64,000 nucleotides of DNA from Bacillus sp. 165 (GCF_017742235.1 NZ_JAGHKQ010000002.1:124001-188000), one strand, 5' to 3'. Counted from the stretch's first letter, positions 47,707-56,469 are shown. Notes: generated by a model not told the origin, from the sequence alone. Program-made: numbers and translations.

Positions 47707-47922
47707 TTATTCCAGCTTCTTTTCTTTTACTAGAAAGATGTATATTCCCAGGATTACTACGATAACCAATACCCCATAAGTTACCAATGGTAGTTGGTCT
47801 GACCACGATAAAGTAAGACCTCCCGACTTCATATGTACTGCTGCTTCTGTGAGAGAAACAGAAACATTGTTTAGTGAATCTAGGATGAGGTAAGTTAACA
47901 AAGCTTGTAAGATAATAAACAT
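47707..47922 (-). CDS. Small membrane protein of unknown function (71 aa)
   Basis: Two hydrophobic segments (about 2-14 and 46-66) flank a loop with KSGGLTLSWSDQLPL, and the tail is basic (KEKKLE). The composition is that of a real membrane protein, but the ribosome site (AAGTAGGT) is too close to the ATG, so the start may be wrong or the gene may be 5'-truncated. I do not recognise the family. Confidence 0.45.
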   Translation of the reverse strand: MFIILQALLTYLILDSLNNVSVSLTEAAVHMKSGGLTLSWSDQLPLVTYGVLVIVVILGIYIFLVKEKKLE

Positions 47923-48466
47923 ACCTACTTAAACGTTTCCTTGAACTATTTCCTCATTTTGTAAATTACTTAACTATTAAATTCGGTATAAGTATGTCAA
48001 AAGTCTTCTTCCACTAACCTGCCCGTTAACGAAATATCCATTATTTACAATTTTGTCACACAATTCCTTACAAGAGGCTCATAAGAGTAAGGTACTCCGC
48101 AAGAGCGGGTTGCGAATTGACAAGCCATTTAGCTCCCTAATTAGTCTTTTACTTATTAGTTGTACAATAATTATTGTACGCTTGATAATTAAGATGTTAA
48201 TTGAAATGCTAATTCACCATAAAATTGAATGAAAACATTGTTATAACACCAAATAAAACAGGTCTAATTCATATGCAAATTAGCCTGCTATTTGTAATGT
48301 TTCTTTCCCATATCGGAACCCCTTATGTAAAATACAAGTTTTTTTATTTTACCCTTCTAATTTAAGTGAACATAAAAAAATGTGACGATAGTTGAAGAAG
48401 AAGAAGGAGAATTGTAAGAAAAGACAGTAAATTAATAATAAGTATAATGACGGGAGTTGTGTAAAT
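47923..48466. other. Gene-free stretch with a perfect 18-bp palindrome
   Basis: GTACAATAATTATTGTAC at 48162-48179 is perfectly palindromic. A hairpin (CAGG..CTAATT / AATTAG..CCTG) lies near 48258-48292. No ORF with a ribosome site is visible. Confidence 0.45.
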
Positions 48467-49303
48467 ATGATAAATAAAGATGTTGCAATGCTAGTCACGC
48501 ATTCCTTTGAAATTAATGAAACTAATGAAGTAGGCCAAACTATTCAGACGTTCACATTTGAGCGAGGGCAAATGTATCCATTGGTAAACACATGTGTCAC
48601 GTTGCTTGATAACGATGACGGAACGTATAAAAGCAATCCAACATTTTTAATAAACTATGAAGAAAATATGCCTGTTTATGTGCAGCAGAGCTCTAACATA
48701 AAAATTATTAATATTCATGAATTTGAAACGGAGTTATATTGTACCCATCTAGAAGAATTGGAACGGGAAGGATTCCATAAAAGAGGGGAATATGAAAATA
48801 AGATGAAGGGCGCAAGTCTGCCTGGAAACTCTATTGAAAAAAATGAATTTATTATTGAAGGAAATAAAGTAACAGCCACAACAAAGGTATTGTATGAAAA
48901 ACTGATTTCACATATTCCGTTTCATACTCGTATCAAAATAATAGATGGAAAATGGGAAAAAGAAACCGATTCTGTAAACATTTCCTTTGATCTTTACATA
49001 TTGAATCAAAAGAATATCAATATCTTATTTGAAGTGAAATGCTTCTACGAACAAGCGAACGGCATTTGTGAACAAGACTGTTATTTGGAGAAATTGAAGG
49101 AAATTATAGATGAATATCCAGGTCTTACAGTAGAAGAAATCCAGGAGGAACAAGCAAGCACGAATTTGCTGCTTTCTTTTACATACAGTGAGGTCAAAGA
49201 AGGAGATACATTCGAAAGTGTGCTGGAGTGGGCGTATGGTATTGCCGACGATATAAAAAAATTTACGGACAAACGTGTGCAGTTGTCCTTGCAGGAAAGC
49301 TAA
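48467..49303 (+). CDS. Unknown protein (278 aa)
   Basis: I do not recognise the family. The protein is acidic and soluble, with no signal peptide or membrane helix, and has four cysteines around NGICEQDC. It shows an alternating strand/helix pattern. The start follows GACGGGAG. The gene is preceded by a long non-coding region and stands alone upstream of a DUF421 gene. Confidence 0.6.
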   Translation: MINKDVAMLVTHSFEINETNEVGQTIQTFTFERGQMYPLVNTCVTLLDNDDGTYKSNPTFLINYEENMPVYVQQSSNIKIINIHEFETELYCTHLEELEREGFHKRGEYENKMKGASLPGNSIEKNEFIIEGNKVTATTKVLYEKLISHIPFHTRIKIIDGKWEKETDSVNISFDLYILNQKNINILFEVKCFYEQANGICEQDCYLEKLKEIIDEYPGLTVEEIQEEQASTNLLLSFTYSEVKEGDTFESVLEWAYGIADDIKKFTDKRVQLSLQES

Positions 49304-49385
49304 AAATAAAATTTTTGAAACAATGTCTATTTTATCCTTCTTTATCAAAAAATGAACATAGCAGGATGATTAAGGAGGATATTGT

Positions 49386-50063
49386 ATGAAGGAGTATGCA
49401 GCAATATTCATGGAGCTTGTAGTGGGATACGGGTTTTTATTTATGGTCGTAAAGTGGCTAGGAAAAATGCAAATCAGTCAAGTTACTCCATTTGATTTTA
49501 TTTCGGCTCTGATGTTAGGGGAATTAGTCGGTAATGCAGTATTTGATAAGGATGTTGGCATATGGGAGATATTATTTGCCATTTCAGTTTGGGGACTATT
49601 GATCCACACGGTAGGGATTATTACTCAAAAATCAAGGAAAGGCAGGCTTATTTTAGAAGGCTCCCCATCAATGCTTATTAGAAAAGGGAAAATCGATTGG
49701 AAGGCAATGAGTAAAAATCATATCGATATTGACGAGCTTAGGCAGCTGCTTCGCGGGAAAGATGTATTTTCCATACGCGAAGTGGAGTATGCGGTATTAG
49801 AGACTAATGGGACACTAAGTGTAAAAAGAAAAGCGAAATTCGATTCGCCTACGCTGGAAGATTTGAAAATCTATAAAGAAGACCCGTTGTTTCCTATGAC
49901 TATTATTAGCGACGGTGAAGTGTTATGGGAAAACATAAAGCAGTGTGGGTTAGATGATAATTGGCTCTATAAACAGTTACTAAAACAAAAGGTGAACCAT
50001 GTTAAGGACGTCTGCTATGCGGAGTGGGAAGAAGGAGAAAATCTGTTTATTCTCCGATATTAA
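49386..50063 (+). CDS. DUF421 (YetF/YcaP-type) membrane protein
   Basis: 225 residues: three hydrophobic helices in the first ~85 (MQISQVTPFDFISALMLGE is typical), then two copies of the YetF soluble domain (RQLLRGKDVFSIREVEYAVLE; VKRKAK). Members are sporulation- or envelope-associated in Bacillus; biochemical function is unknown. A shorter paralogue lies at 56470. Confidence 0.9.
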   Translation: MKEYAAIFMELVVGYGFLFMVVKWLGKMQISQVTPFDFISALMLGELVGNAVFDKDVGIWEILFAISVWGLLIHTVGIITQKSRKGRLILEGSPSMLIRKGKIDWKAMSKNHIDIDELRQLLRGKDVFSIREVEYAVLETNGTLSVKRKAKFDSPTLEDLKIYKEDPLFPMTIISDGEVLWENIKQCGLDDNWLYKQLLKQKVNHVKDVCYAEWEEGENLFILRY

Positions 50064-50102
50064 AAACGACAGTGAATCTTAATGTATTCACTGTCGTTTT
50101 TC
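50062..50102 (+). terminator. Terminator after the DUF421 gene
   Basis: AAAAACGACAGTGAAT / ATTCACTGTCGTTTTT stem. The 200 bases after it contain no gene. Confidence 0.88.
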
Positions 50103-50302
50103 TTCGTACCTGTGAATGGTTTTTGAAAATGTGTCCGCAACAACTAAAGTATGGTATATGCCGCATAAGTACTCAGCTTCAAGAATGAGAGGGGATCGGT
50201 TCGTTCCTGTAAGACAGATATAGAGCTATTGGCTATGTGTTTCATAAGGAAAGGGCATAGAGAAAAGCATCAGCCTGAGTGTAGAAGAGTAGGGCTATGA
50301 AT

Positions 50303-50986
50303 TCATTTTAAGACAGTTTCACGAAAAGCAAACTCCACTGCTGTTTTTGCATGTAAATAAGCAGTATCAAAAATAGGGATAGGGAAATCTTCTAGGCTGC
50401 TAAGGGAAGAAAGATTATGATCTGCGAGTAAAATTCCTTCTGTTCCTTTTTCTGCAAAGGTATGGGTTACGTTGCGTAGTTTCTGATGAAGAGAACGGTT
50501 ATCTTGATCGGTAAGAGATTGATTAAGTGAGCGTTCGTCTTTTATATCCGATAAAAGACATTCAATTTTTGCTTGTGTGAGTATATCTATATATAATTGT
50601 TGCTCTGTAATATGCTGCGATCCTAAAAGCCCAACCTTGTGAATGTCGGCAGCTTGAATTTCTTTAATAACTGCATCTTCAATATGTAAAATAGGGATTG
50701 AAATAGATGTTTGCAGTTGATTGGCGAACGGATGCAGTATGTCGGAACATAATAGGAGGCATTCGGCTCCGGCTGCTTCAACACTTTGGGCGGCGTCTGT
50801 AAGAAATTGTGAAACGCTATCGTATTCTTGTTGTTGCAGTAACTCAGTTAGTTCTTGAAAATCTAAGTTGTGTACGATTAACTTTGCGCTGCAGGCTGTT
50901 TTTGCGTGTGTTATTTCATTAATATAATTATAATACGTAATGGTTGAGTCTGAATGAATGTTACCGATTAGTCCAATTATTTTCAT
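50303..50986 (-). CDS. Aspartate/glutamate racemase family protein with altered active site
   Basis: 227 residues of the two-domain Asp/Glu racemase fold. It keeps the first catalytic cysteine region (GAECLLLCSDILHPF, near residue 80), but where the family has LGCTE in the second half it reads ILLADHNL (near 188), so the second catalytic cysteine is missing. It may be an inactive or functionally changed racemase. A SAM-I riboswitch and terminator precede it, linking it to methionine/SAM status. GGAGG precedes the ATG. Confidence 0.82.
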   Translation of the reverse strand: MKIIGLIGNIHSDSTITYYNYINEITHAKTACSAKLIVHNLDFQELTELLQQQEYDSVSQFLTDAAQSVEAAGAECLLLCSDILHPFANQLQTSISIPILHIEDAVIKEIQAADIHKVGLLGSQHITEQQLYIDILTQAKIECLLSDIKDERSLNQSLTDQDNRSLHQKLRNVTHTFAEKGTEGILLADHNLSSLSSLEDFPIPIFDTAYLHAKTAVEFAFRETVLK

Positions 50987-51029
50987 GAAAATTCCTCCAA
51001 TTCAGTAATTTTTGATGTGCTGGAAAAAT

Positions 51030-51060
51030 AAAAAATGACCTCTTATAAGAGGTCATTTGT
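51030..51060 (-). terminator. SAM-riboswitch terminator
   Basis: AAATGACCTCTTA / TAAGAGGTCATTT perfect stem followed on the minus strand by a T-run. Its 5' arm shares the AAGAGGT sequence with the aptamer's last stem, as expected for a switch. Confidence 0.88.
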
Positions 51061-51069
51061 CTATCAGAT

Positions 51070-51184
51070 AACCTCTTATCTTGCAGAGCTGTTATGCTCT
51101 GCAGGAATTAGCACCTTCCTAATATAATTAGGGGTTGCTGAAGCTTCAATGGGCCTATCCCTCAGCTTCTCTTGATAAGAATTG
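51070..51184 (-). ncRNA. SAM-I riboswitch (S-box)
   Basis: On the minus strand the S-box blocks appear in order: CTTATCAAGAGAAGCTGAGGG, GGCCCATTGAAGCTTCAGCAACC split over 51153-51134, GGTGCTAATTCC, GCAGAGC/GCTCTGC stem, and AGATAAGAGG closing P1. It is followed by an intrinsic terminator and the racemase-like gene. Confidence 0.93.
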
Positions 51185-51206
51185 CTTTCGTTCAGTTATA
51201 GTCATT

Positions 51207-51235
51207 AATATAATTACTTTTTTGGAGAAATACAA
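51207..51235 (-). promoter_or_regulatory. SigmaA promoter of the SAM-riboswitch transcript
   Basis: Minus strand TTGTAT (51235-51230), a 17-base spacer and TATATT (51212-51207), just upstream of the S-box. Confidence 0.6.
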
Positions 51236-51502
51236 CAGTTTTTTAAAAAATTTAGAATTTATTTTCTTTTTTTAATTTTTCGATTTGGGATTTGCATTGA
51301 ATTTATCACTTTTTACTGGTTTCCATAAAAGATGTAAAGCATATTCAACTTGAGCCGTCTTTTTTGAAGACATTCAAGATTCCTTTCGTATACAACGCCT
51401 ATCATAACACGCTGATTGAGAGAACTGCCAAGATTCGTTTTCCTATGAATAGTACCATCAGCTAAAGGAAAAATAAGGATAAACGAAATGGAGGTAGCGG
51501 AA

Positions 51503-51604
51503 ATGGATATACTAAAGTTTTTTCAATATGTATGTTCTGCATTAGCTTTTGGATGCTTAGGATTTACATATTACAAAATGTATAAACAAGAAAAGAAAGG
51601 ATAA
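51503..51604 (+). CDS. 33-aa membrane peptide
   Basis: ATG 51503 follows GGAGGTAGCGGAA. The product has one hydrophobic segment (about residues 9-24, with two cysteines) and a basic tail KQEKKG. A strong terminator follows. Small single-helix peptides of this type are common in Bacillus; I cannot name it. Confidence 0.55.
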   Translation: MDILKFFQYVCSALAFGCLGFTYYKMYKQEKKG

Positions 51605-51631
51605 CGATTTGAATAAAGGATATAGGTAAGT

Positions 51632-51673
51632 AAAACGGCCTGCTTATCAATGAAGTGGACAGGCCGTTTTTTG
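51632..51673 (+). terminator. Terminator after the 33-aa gene
   Basis: AAAACGGCCTG / CAGGCCGTTTT stem followed by TT. Confidence 0.82.
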
Positions 51674-51754
51674 ATTTAAGTGAACTTTTTGTTAAAAGGA
51701 ATAGGGTGTTCGAAGGCAGGGAGCAGGTGTTGAAAATAGAGTACCTAGCGAAGA

Positions 51755-51982
51755 TTACAAGTTCAAAATTTTGAAGAATTCTGCCATGCTTATTCCAAGC
51801 GCCAAACAAATTTTTTGCAAAGAATCGATTGTTGCGCCCCTTTGACCTCGTTCGACCATACCGATAAAGTTTTTGTGCAATTCTGCTTGATCTGCAAGCT
51901 GGGCTTGTGATAAGCCGTTTCGTAATCGTTCATTTTTAATTGTGTTTCCAATTTCTAATAATAAATTGTCTTGTCTTTTCAT
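51755..51982 (-). CDS. XRE-family helix-turn-helix regulator
   Basis: About 75 residues, a single Cro/C1-type domain: NGLSQAQLADQAELHKNFIG (helices 2-3) and RGATIDSLQKICLALGIS. It is the size of DNA-binding-only regulators such as SinR/SlrR fragments. ATG 51982 is favoured over 51994 by the GGTG seven bases upstream. Targets are unknown; the toxin-like pair lies divergently 430 bases away. Confidence 0.87.
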   Translation of the reverse strand: MKRQDNLLLEIGNTIKNERLRNGLSQAQLADQAELHKNFIGMVERGQRGATIDSLQKICLALGISMAEFFKILNL

Positions 51983-52410
51983 ACTAATCACCACTCATTA
52001 TTATAGTATAAAAAAAAGTTTTCGGCATTCAGAAATACTTATATTTTATAGAAAATTAAACTCTATGAAACTTTGTAAAAAATTATACATATAAATCTAA
52101 TAAAGATAAAGTGAAACTTTTGTTAGCAAATGTTTTTTTAGGTTTTGGGATGGAGTCAGTAGGAGAAGGTTTAAAATACTTATTCGTATGAAGGTAGACT
52201 ATCCGCTAATATGGAATACATTTAAGTAAGAAGTACATGTTTTAGAAGCATGGAAGGTAAAAGAAGAAAATACTTGAAAAAACTAGATGTGAGTTGCAGC
52301 CCTCTTTACTCTGTTGTATTAGAATCTAAAGTTTATATTCGCCCTGTAATCAAACAGACGATTATACTAACTCAGTACGATAGGCAGGGACTCTATAGTG
52401 GAGGATGAGT
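51983..52410. other. Divergent intergenic region
   Basis: 428 AT-rich bases between the XRE regulator and the toxin-like gene. TGAAACTTT occurs twice (near 52067 and 52111), which could be a binding motif, but I see no convincing promoter or ORF. Confidence 0.35.
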
Positions 52411-53085
52411 ATGTCAGGAGAAACGAAATTCCCCCCGTTTCATACTCTTGATTTTGTACTCAAAAAAGTACAAGTCACTTTAGCTGAATTTCATGGTTTA
52501 AGATTGACCCCGGTTGATGAGTTAAGTGTTGAGGAAAGAAAAGTGATAAAGCAAATACGAGATGCTGTACCCGCGCCAACCTCTGACACATGGATGCAAA
52601 AAGTAATACCGATAGAATATATTGAAAGGTATTTGCGAGGTGAGTGGTGGGCAGTCGGCGGTTGTCTTACTAAGGCGGCGGATGTAAGAGGAGTGACAAT
52701 GCCAAAGGATGTCTTTAATTCTTTGCGTTTAGACTATAAAGACACTCCGTATACAAAGAAAACGGATTATGGGTTAATTAAATTTAAAACGGATCAAACA
52801 GACCAAATTTATATTCCATATCATAAAAAGTTTGGGGATCCGGTTAATGTGAAACATGAAATCTCTTATCCGCAAACAGGTAACGGATTTACAGCTTCAG
52901 AAAACGGTACAGTAATTCCTGAATACGAAACACCTTGGGGTGTATTTTTAGATCCGGAAGACGGCGCAGAGCTATATAGGGTTGCAAATGGAGAAGAATT
53001 ATTAATTGGAATATTTGATGAAAGAAAAGAACGGTTCGTTCCTATGCAATCAACAAAGCGAGTGAGGAGAATCTTTAATGGTTAA
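52411..53085 (+). CDS. Toxin-domain-like protein (224 aa)
   Basis: I recall similar domains at the C-termini of LXG/polymorphic toxins in the B. cereus group: conserved-looking blocks are DTWMQKVIP (near 68), GGCLTKAADV (near 92), FNSLRLDY (near 110), GNGFTASENGTVIPE (near 165) and DGAELYRV (near 190). There is no LXG or WXG100 delivery domain and no signal peptide, so this is a stand-alone or orphan version. GGAGG six bases upstream supports ATG 52411. It overlaps the next gene by 8 bases. No catalytic activity can be assigned. Confidence 0.5.
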   Translation: MSGETKFPPFHTLDFVLKKVQVTLAEFHGLRLTPVDELSVEERKVIKQIRDAVPAPTSDTWMQKVIPIEYIERYLRGEWWAVGGCLTKAADVRGVTMPKDVFNSLRLDYKDTPYTKKTDYGLIKFKTDQTDQIYIPYHKKFGDPVNVKHEISYPQTGNGFTASENGTVIPEYETPWGVFLDPEDGAELYRVANGEELLIGIFDERKERFVPMQSTKRVRRIFNG

Positions 53086-53479
53086 ACATGGGAAATATGG
53101 TATCTTTAAAGGAGAAGAGTATAGGTTAGTAAAGATACAAGGGGACACAGCGGAGCTTGTATCCCACAATAGCTATGATGCATATAAAGGATTCATACCA
53201 TATGAGCAAGACGATACTATTTACATAAAAAAAATTTACACATCTCATTTAGAGTTTGCATATCGAGTTATGACGTTTGCTTTATATAAAGGTCATAAGC
53301 TTGGTGTTGTTTCAGATAAAGGCGATACCTTTTTACTCGGAACAACTGATACGAAAGCATGGAGGGACTTAGGGATGCAGGTTATCAATAAATTTGAATA
53401 TCATATCGAGGTTCCGAAAAATCAAGTTGAGCTGGTAGAAGTAAAAACGCCGATTTTAGGGTTTCAACTAAATTTATAA
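53078..53479 (+). CDS. Immunity-like partner protein (133 aa)
   Basis: A soluble 133-residue protein starting VKHGKYGIFKGEEYRLVK, a beginning I associate with immunity proteins next to polymorphic toxins. Coupled to the upstream gene by an 8-base overlap, which fits a toxin-immunity pair. It is a prediction by context and recollection only. Confidence 0.48.
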   Translation: MVKHGKYGIFKGEEYRLVKIQGDTAELVSHNSYDAYKGFIPYEQDDTIYIKKIYTSHLEFAYRVMTFALYKGHKLGVVSDKGDTFLLGTTDTKAWRDLGMQVINKFEYHIEVPKNQVELVEVKTPILGFQLNL

Positions 53480-53537
53480 ATGTGCAGTTGTTTATCTTTT
53501 TAATGAAGCAGACAAGAGTTTTTAACAAAATTTCAAT

Positions 53538-54044
53538 TCATATGTTTCCATCTGCGGCAAGAATGGAGGCAATTGCTTTACTATGCTCGATTTGCTCGTG
53601 CTTTTTTTCTTGCTTTTTTAAAGCGAGGTGATATAGCGCTTTTTCTTCTTCCGTTTCAGGAACGACTTTGGGAATCAGGACGGGTTTCCCGTTTTCCAGT
53701 GCAACGAATGTTAAAAAGGATGTAGCGGCTATTCGTTTTAACCCTGTCAATAAATTTTCTGCCACGGCTTTGACGAAAATAACCATGGAGGTTCTCCCTG
53801 TAAAAACAACAAAAGATTCGTAAGTGACATAGTCCTTTTCAGTAACCGGTCCTAAAAAATCTACATGGTCGATAGAAGCAGTCACACATTCCTTTCGGCA
53901 ATGTCTTGCTGCGGAAATGGAAGCCGTCATATCCATTTGAGATAAAATATGACCTCCAAATAAAGTATGGTGATTATTTAAATTTGTAGGGAAAACGCGT
54001 TCTGTTTGAAAGACGCGTGACACGTGACACGGAATTTCATTCAT
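53538..54044 (-). CDS. Acyl-CoA thioesterase (hotdog fold)
   Basis: About 168 residues. NHHTLFGGHILSQMD near residue 20 and the SIDHVDFLGPV strand near 53 are typical of YciA/BACH-type acyl-CoA thioesterases such as B. subtilis YkhA. ATG 54044 follows GAGAGGAG. Monocistronic. Confidence 0.9.
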   Translation of the reverse strand: MNEIPCHVSRVFQTERVFPTNLNNHHTLFGGHILSQMDMTASISAARHCRKECVTASIDHVDFLGPVTEKDYVTYESFVVFTGRTSMVIFVKAVAENLLTGLKRIAATSFLTFVALENGKPVLIPKVVPETEEEKALYHLALKKQEKKHEQIEHSKAIASILAADGNI

Positions 54045-54169
54045 CGAGTATGCTCCTCTCACATTTCATCGAAATATAATCATGCCTCTCTTATAATATG
54101 TAATTCAAACAGTATCTATCATGGATCTATGTGAAGGAAAGACGGTCATGCCGGATTTTCATTTTTGTA

Positions 54170-54198
54170 TTTACTTTTTAAAGTAAATTTCATATAAT
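54170..54198 (+). promoter_or_regulatory. SigmaA promoter of the antiporter leader
   Basis: TTTACT at 54170-54175 and TATAAT at 54193-54198 with a 17-base spacer. Confidence 0.65.
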
Positions 54199-54204
54199 GT
54201 AATT

Positions 54205-54302
54205 ATCATAAGAAAATATGTGCAGTACTTGGAGGAGCCTGTCACTACGGGACCCTTGTATGCATTTTTAGAGGAGCCGGTAGTTTAGGCTCCTCTTTTT
54301 GT
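54205..54302 (+). ncRNA. Structured leader RNA with attenuator upstream of the antiporter
   Basis: A short leader between a good promoter and an intrinsic terminator (AGAGGAGCC / GGCTCCTCT, 54270-54296, then TTTT). TGCAGTAC (54221-54228) can pair with GTATGCA (54258-54264) to enclose GGAGGAGCCT and CACTACGGGACC. GGAGGAGCC at 54231-54239 duplicates the terminator's 5' arm and could compete for its 3' arm. It contains no ORF, and the antiporter starts 74 bases downstream. This is a candidate riboswitch or attenuator; I cannot assign a known class. Confidence 0.5.
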
Positions 54303-54375
54303 GTTGAAAAGAAGTCTGAATATTTAGTTTATTTTATTTTTACATTTTGAGAAAAGGAAAGGATGAGAAATACGT

Positions 54376-55533
54376 ATGTTAATAATGGAATTAGCGATAA
54401 TATTGCTTGCTTCTAAAATTGCAGGTGACATTAGTGTCAGAATGGGGCAGCCGTCTGTATTAGGAAAACTGTTAATCGGGATTGTGCTCGGACCCTCTGT
54501 ATTAGGATTAGTAAATGATACAGATGTTCTTCGTGAAATTAGTCAAATCGGGGTTATTTTGCTGATGTTTATTGCAGGACTGGAAACAGATCTTGATGAG
54601 TTTAAGAGAACCGGAAAAGCGTCTGGGATAGTCGGAGCAAGCGGTGTTATTATTCCTCTTTCCTTAGGGTATGGAGCTGGGATAGTGATGGGGATGTCCA
54701 TGCTAGAGTCGGTATTTTTAGGATTATTACTTTCTGCGACTAGTGTAAGCATCTCTGTTCAGGCATTAAAGGAAATGGGGAAATTAAAGTCAAAAGAAGG
54801 GGCTACAATTTTAGGAGCGGCAGTAATTGATGATATTTTAGTCATCGTCGCATTGGCATTTGTGATGAGCATGGCAGGCGGAGACGTAAATCTAGGCATG
54901 GTACTTTTGAAAAAAATAGTGTTCTTTGCTGTGATTATCGTTCTAACCTGGAAGCTTGTGCCGTGGGTGTTGAAAAAGTTCGCCCCGTTTAAAGTATCAG
55001 AATCTATCATTTCTGCAGCATTAATCATTTGCTTCTTTTTTGCATACTTTGCAGAAATGGCTGGAGTAGCTGCTATCATTGGCGCGTATATTGCAGGCAT
55101 TGGCGTCAGCGTTACGAAATATAAGCATGAGGTATTTGAAAAAGTAGAAACTATCAGTTATTCCATTTTCGTTCCTGTGTTTTTTACATCCATTGGAGTA
55201 ACCGCGCAATTTTCTGGCATCGGTGATCATATTGGAATGATTGTGCTATTAAGTGTATTGGCGATTGTAACAAAATTATTCGGATGTGCGATTGGCGCAA
55301 AAGCTGCCGGGTTCGCATGGAGAAATTCTATGGGAATCGGTGCCGCAATGGTATCAAGAGGGGAAGTGGCATTAATAATCGCTGCTATCGGACTTGAGGC
55401 AGGACTTCTCGCACAAGACATGTTTGCTGTAATCGTGGCTGTTGTCCTTGTAACTACTATTGTTACACCTCCGATGATGAAGTTATTTTTTAAAGAAGTA
55501 AAAGAAAATAAAAAAGAAGCAGAAACGGCGTAA
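54376..55533 (+). CDS. CPA2-family cation:proton antiporter
   Basis: 385 residues and about 12 hydrophobic helices. ILLMFIAGLETDLDEF near residue 56 and AAVIDDILVIVALA near 150 (the ion-binding D-D motif region) are typical of KefB/GerN-type monovalent cation/proton antiporters. It lacks a C-terminal nucleotide-binding domain, ending soon after the last helix. Its transcript probably passes the leader terminator at 54270. Confidence 0.92.
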   Translation: MLIMELAIILLASKIAGDISVRMGQPSVLGKLLIGIVLGPSVLGLVNDTDVLREISQIGVILLMFIAGLETDLDEFKRTGKASGIVGASGVIIPLSLGYGAGIVMGMSMLESVFLGLLLSATSVSISVQALKEMGKLKSKEGATILGAAVIDDILVIVALAFVMSMAGGDVNLGMVLLKKIVFFAVIIVLTWKLVPWVLKKFAPFKVSESIISAALIICFFFAYFAEMAGVAAIIGAYIAGIGVSVTKYKHEVFEKVETISYSIFVPVFFTSIGVTAQFSGIGDHIGMIVLLSVLAIVTKLFGCAIGAKAAGFAWRNSMGIGAAMVSRGEVALIIAAIGLEAGLLAQDMFAVIVAVVLVTTIVTPPMMKLFFKEVKENKKEAETA

Positions 55534-55701
55534 TACACGATTGGTTTCATGAATTCATAAAGCAGCATAATGAGGGTAACACAGTCTTTGAATTGGCTTC
55601 ATGAATGCAAGAGAGAGGGATAGGGACACAAACGTTTCATTTGTTTGCCTAAACATTAGTTACGTTTGTAATAACAGAAACAAGAAGCCATAGGTGACTA
55701 A

Positions 55702-56448
55702 TCACTTATGGCTTCTACTATTTTTATAGATGCGGTATCCTTTTCGAATCCATTCTAATATTACGAACGGCACAGGAAACGTAAATCGTTGAAAAAGAGG
55801 AGCATAAATAACGTTATATGCTTTTCGCAAGTCCTGCCATTTTGAGCACTGTCCTTCTTTCAGGAAATCGGAGATATCTACAACATAGCCGCGGCCATTG
55901 TGCAGTACAACGTTCTTGCCATGCACATCACTTGGGTTTAATCCTCTTGTCTTTGCATAAAAGAGGGCTTTATCTATGTCTTTGATAACTTGTTTAGGGA
56001 TGTACACGCCTCTGTATACAGCATTAAATAGAGTAATTCCGTCTAGTTTTTTTAATATCAAATAGTTTTTGCCGTGACCGAACAATTGCGAATAAGAAGG
56101 GTGAGATCCGATTTTTTTGTACACTTCAATCTCTTGTTCGATGCCGGTGCGGTTTGAAGCATAAATTTTCACAACAAAACCATCATATTCCTGCCGTGAA
56201 AAAACGGCAGCATAGTTTCCGTTTCCAATCAGCGACCAAGGAGCAGGGATATGGGAAACTGTAACGGGTTCATGCTCTGCTTCTCCATAAATATGAATAA
56301 TCGGTAAAAGCTCTTTTTCTACTAATGTTTGAAACTGTTGATGCACCGAGCAATCCCCCAAATAGATAATATCCTTTATTTTATCATGCCAGCTTACATT
56401 TTGGATTTGATTTTTTATAAAGTTGAGGGGTTTGGTTAAAATAACCAA
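55702..56448 (-). CDS. Small protein-kinase-like protein
   Basis: 248 residues with kinase-fold landmarks: glycine loop IGNGNYAAVF (near 72), lysine in FVVKIYA (near 92), catalytic loop SDVHGKN (near 174) and the metal aspartate in VVDISDF (near 190). The D-x-H-x2-N order resembles aminoglycoside-kinase/RIO-type rather than eukaryotic HRD kinases; it looks like Bacillus YrzF-type proteins. The only start is TTG at 56448 with no clear ribosome site, so the N-terminus is uncertain. Confidence 0.75.
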   Translation of the reverse strand: MVILTKPLNFIKNQIQNVSWHDKIKDIIYLGDCSVHQQFQTLVEKELLPIIHIYGEAEHEPVTVSHIPAPWSLIGNGNYAAVFSRQEYDGFVVKIYASNRTGIEQEIEVYKKIGSHPSYSQLFGHGKNYLILKKLDGITLFNAVYRGVYIPKQVIKDIDKALFYAKTRGLNPSDVHGKNVVLHNGRGYVVDISDFLKEGQCSKWQDLRKAYNVIYAPLFQRFTFPVPFVILEWIRKGYRIYKNSRSHK

Positions 56449-56469
56449 AAGGATGAAGGAGTGTAAAGG

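Noticed and set aside
47707-47922. Toxin of a type I toxin-antitoxin system
   Set aside because: The 71-aa protein has two hydrophobic segments and a normal loop, with no antisense RNA promoter evident; better left as unknown.
51301-51465. Open stretch reading HIQLEPSFLKTFKIPFVYNA
   Set aside because: It looks somewhat protein-like but has no start codon or ribosome site and I cannot match it to a family; it may be a small relic.
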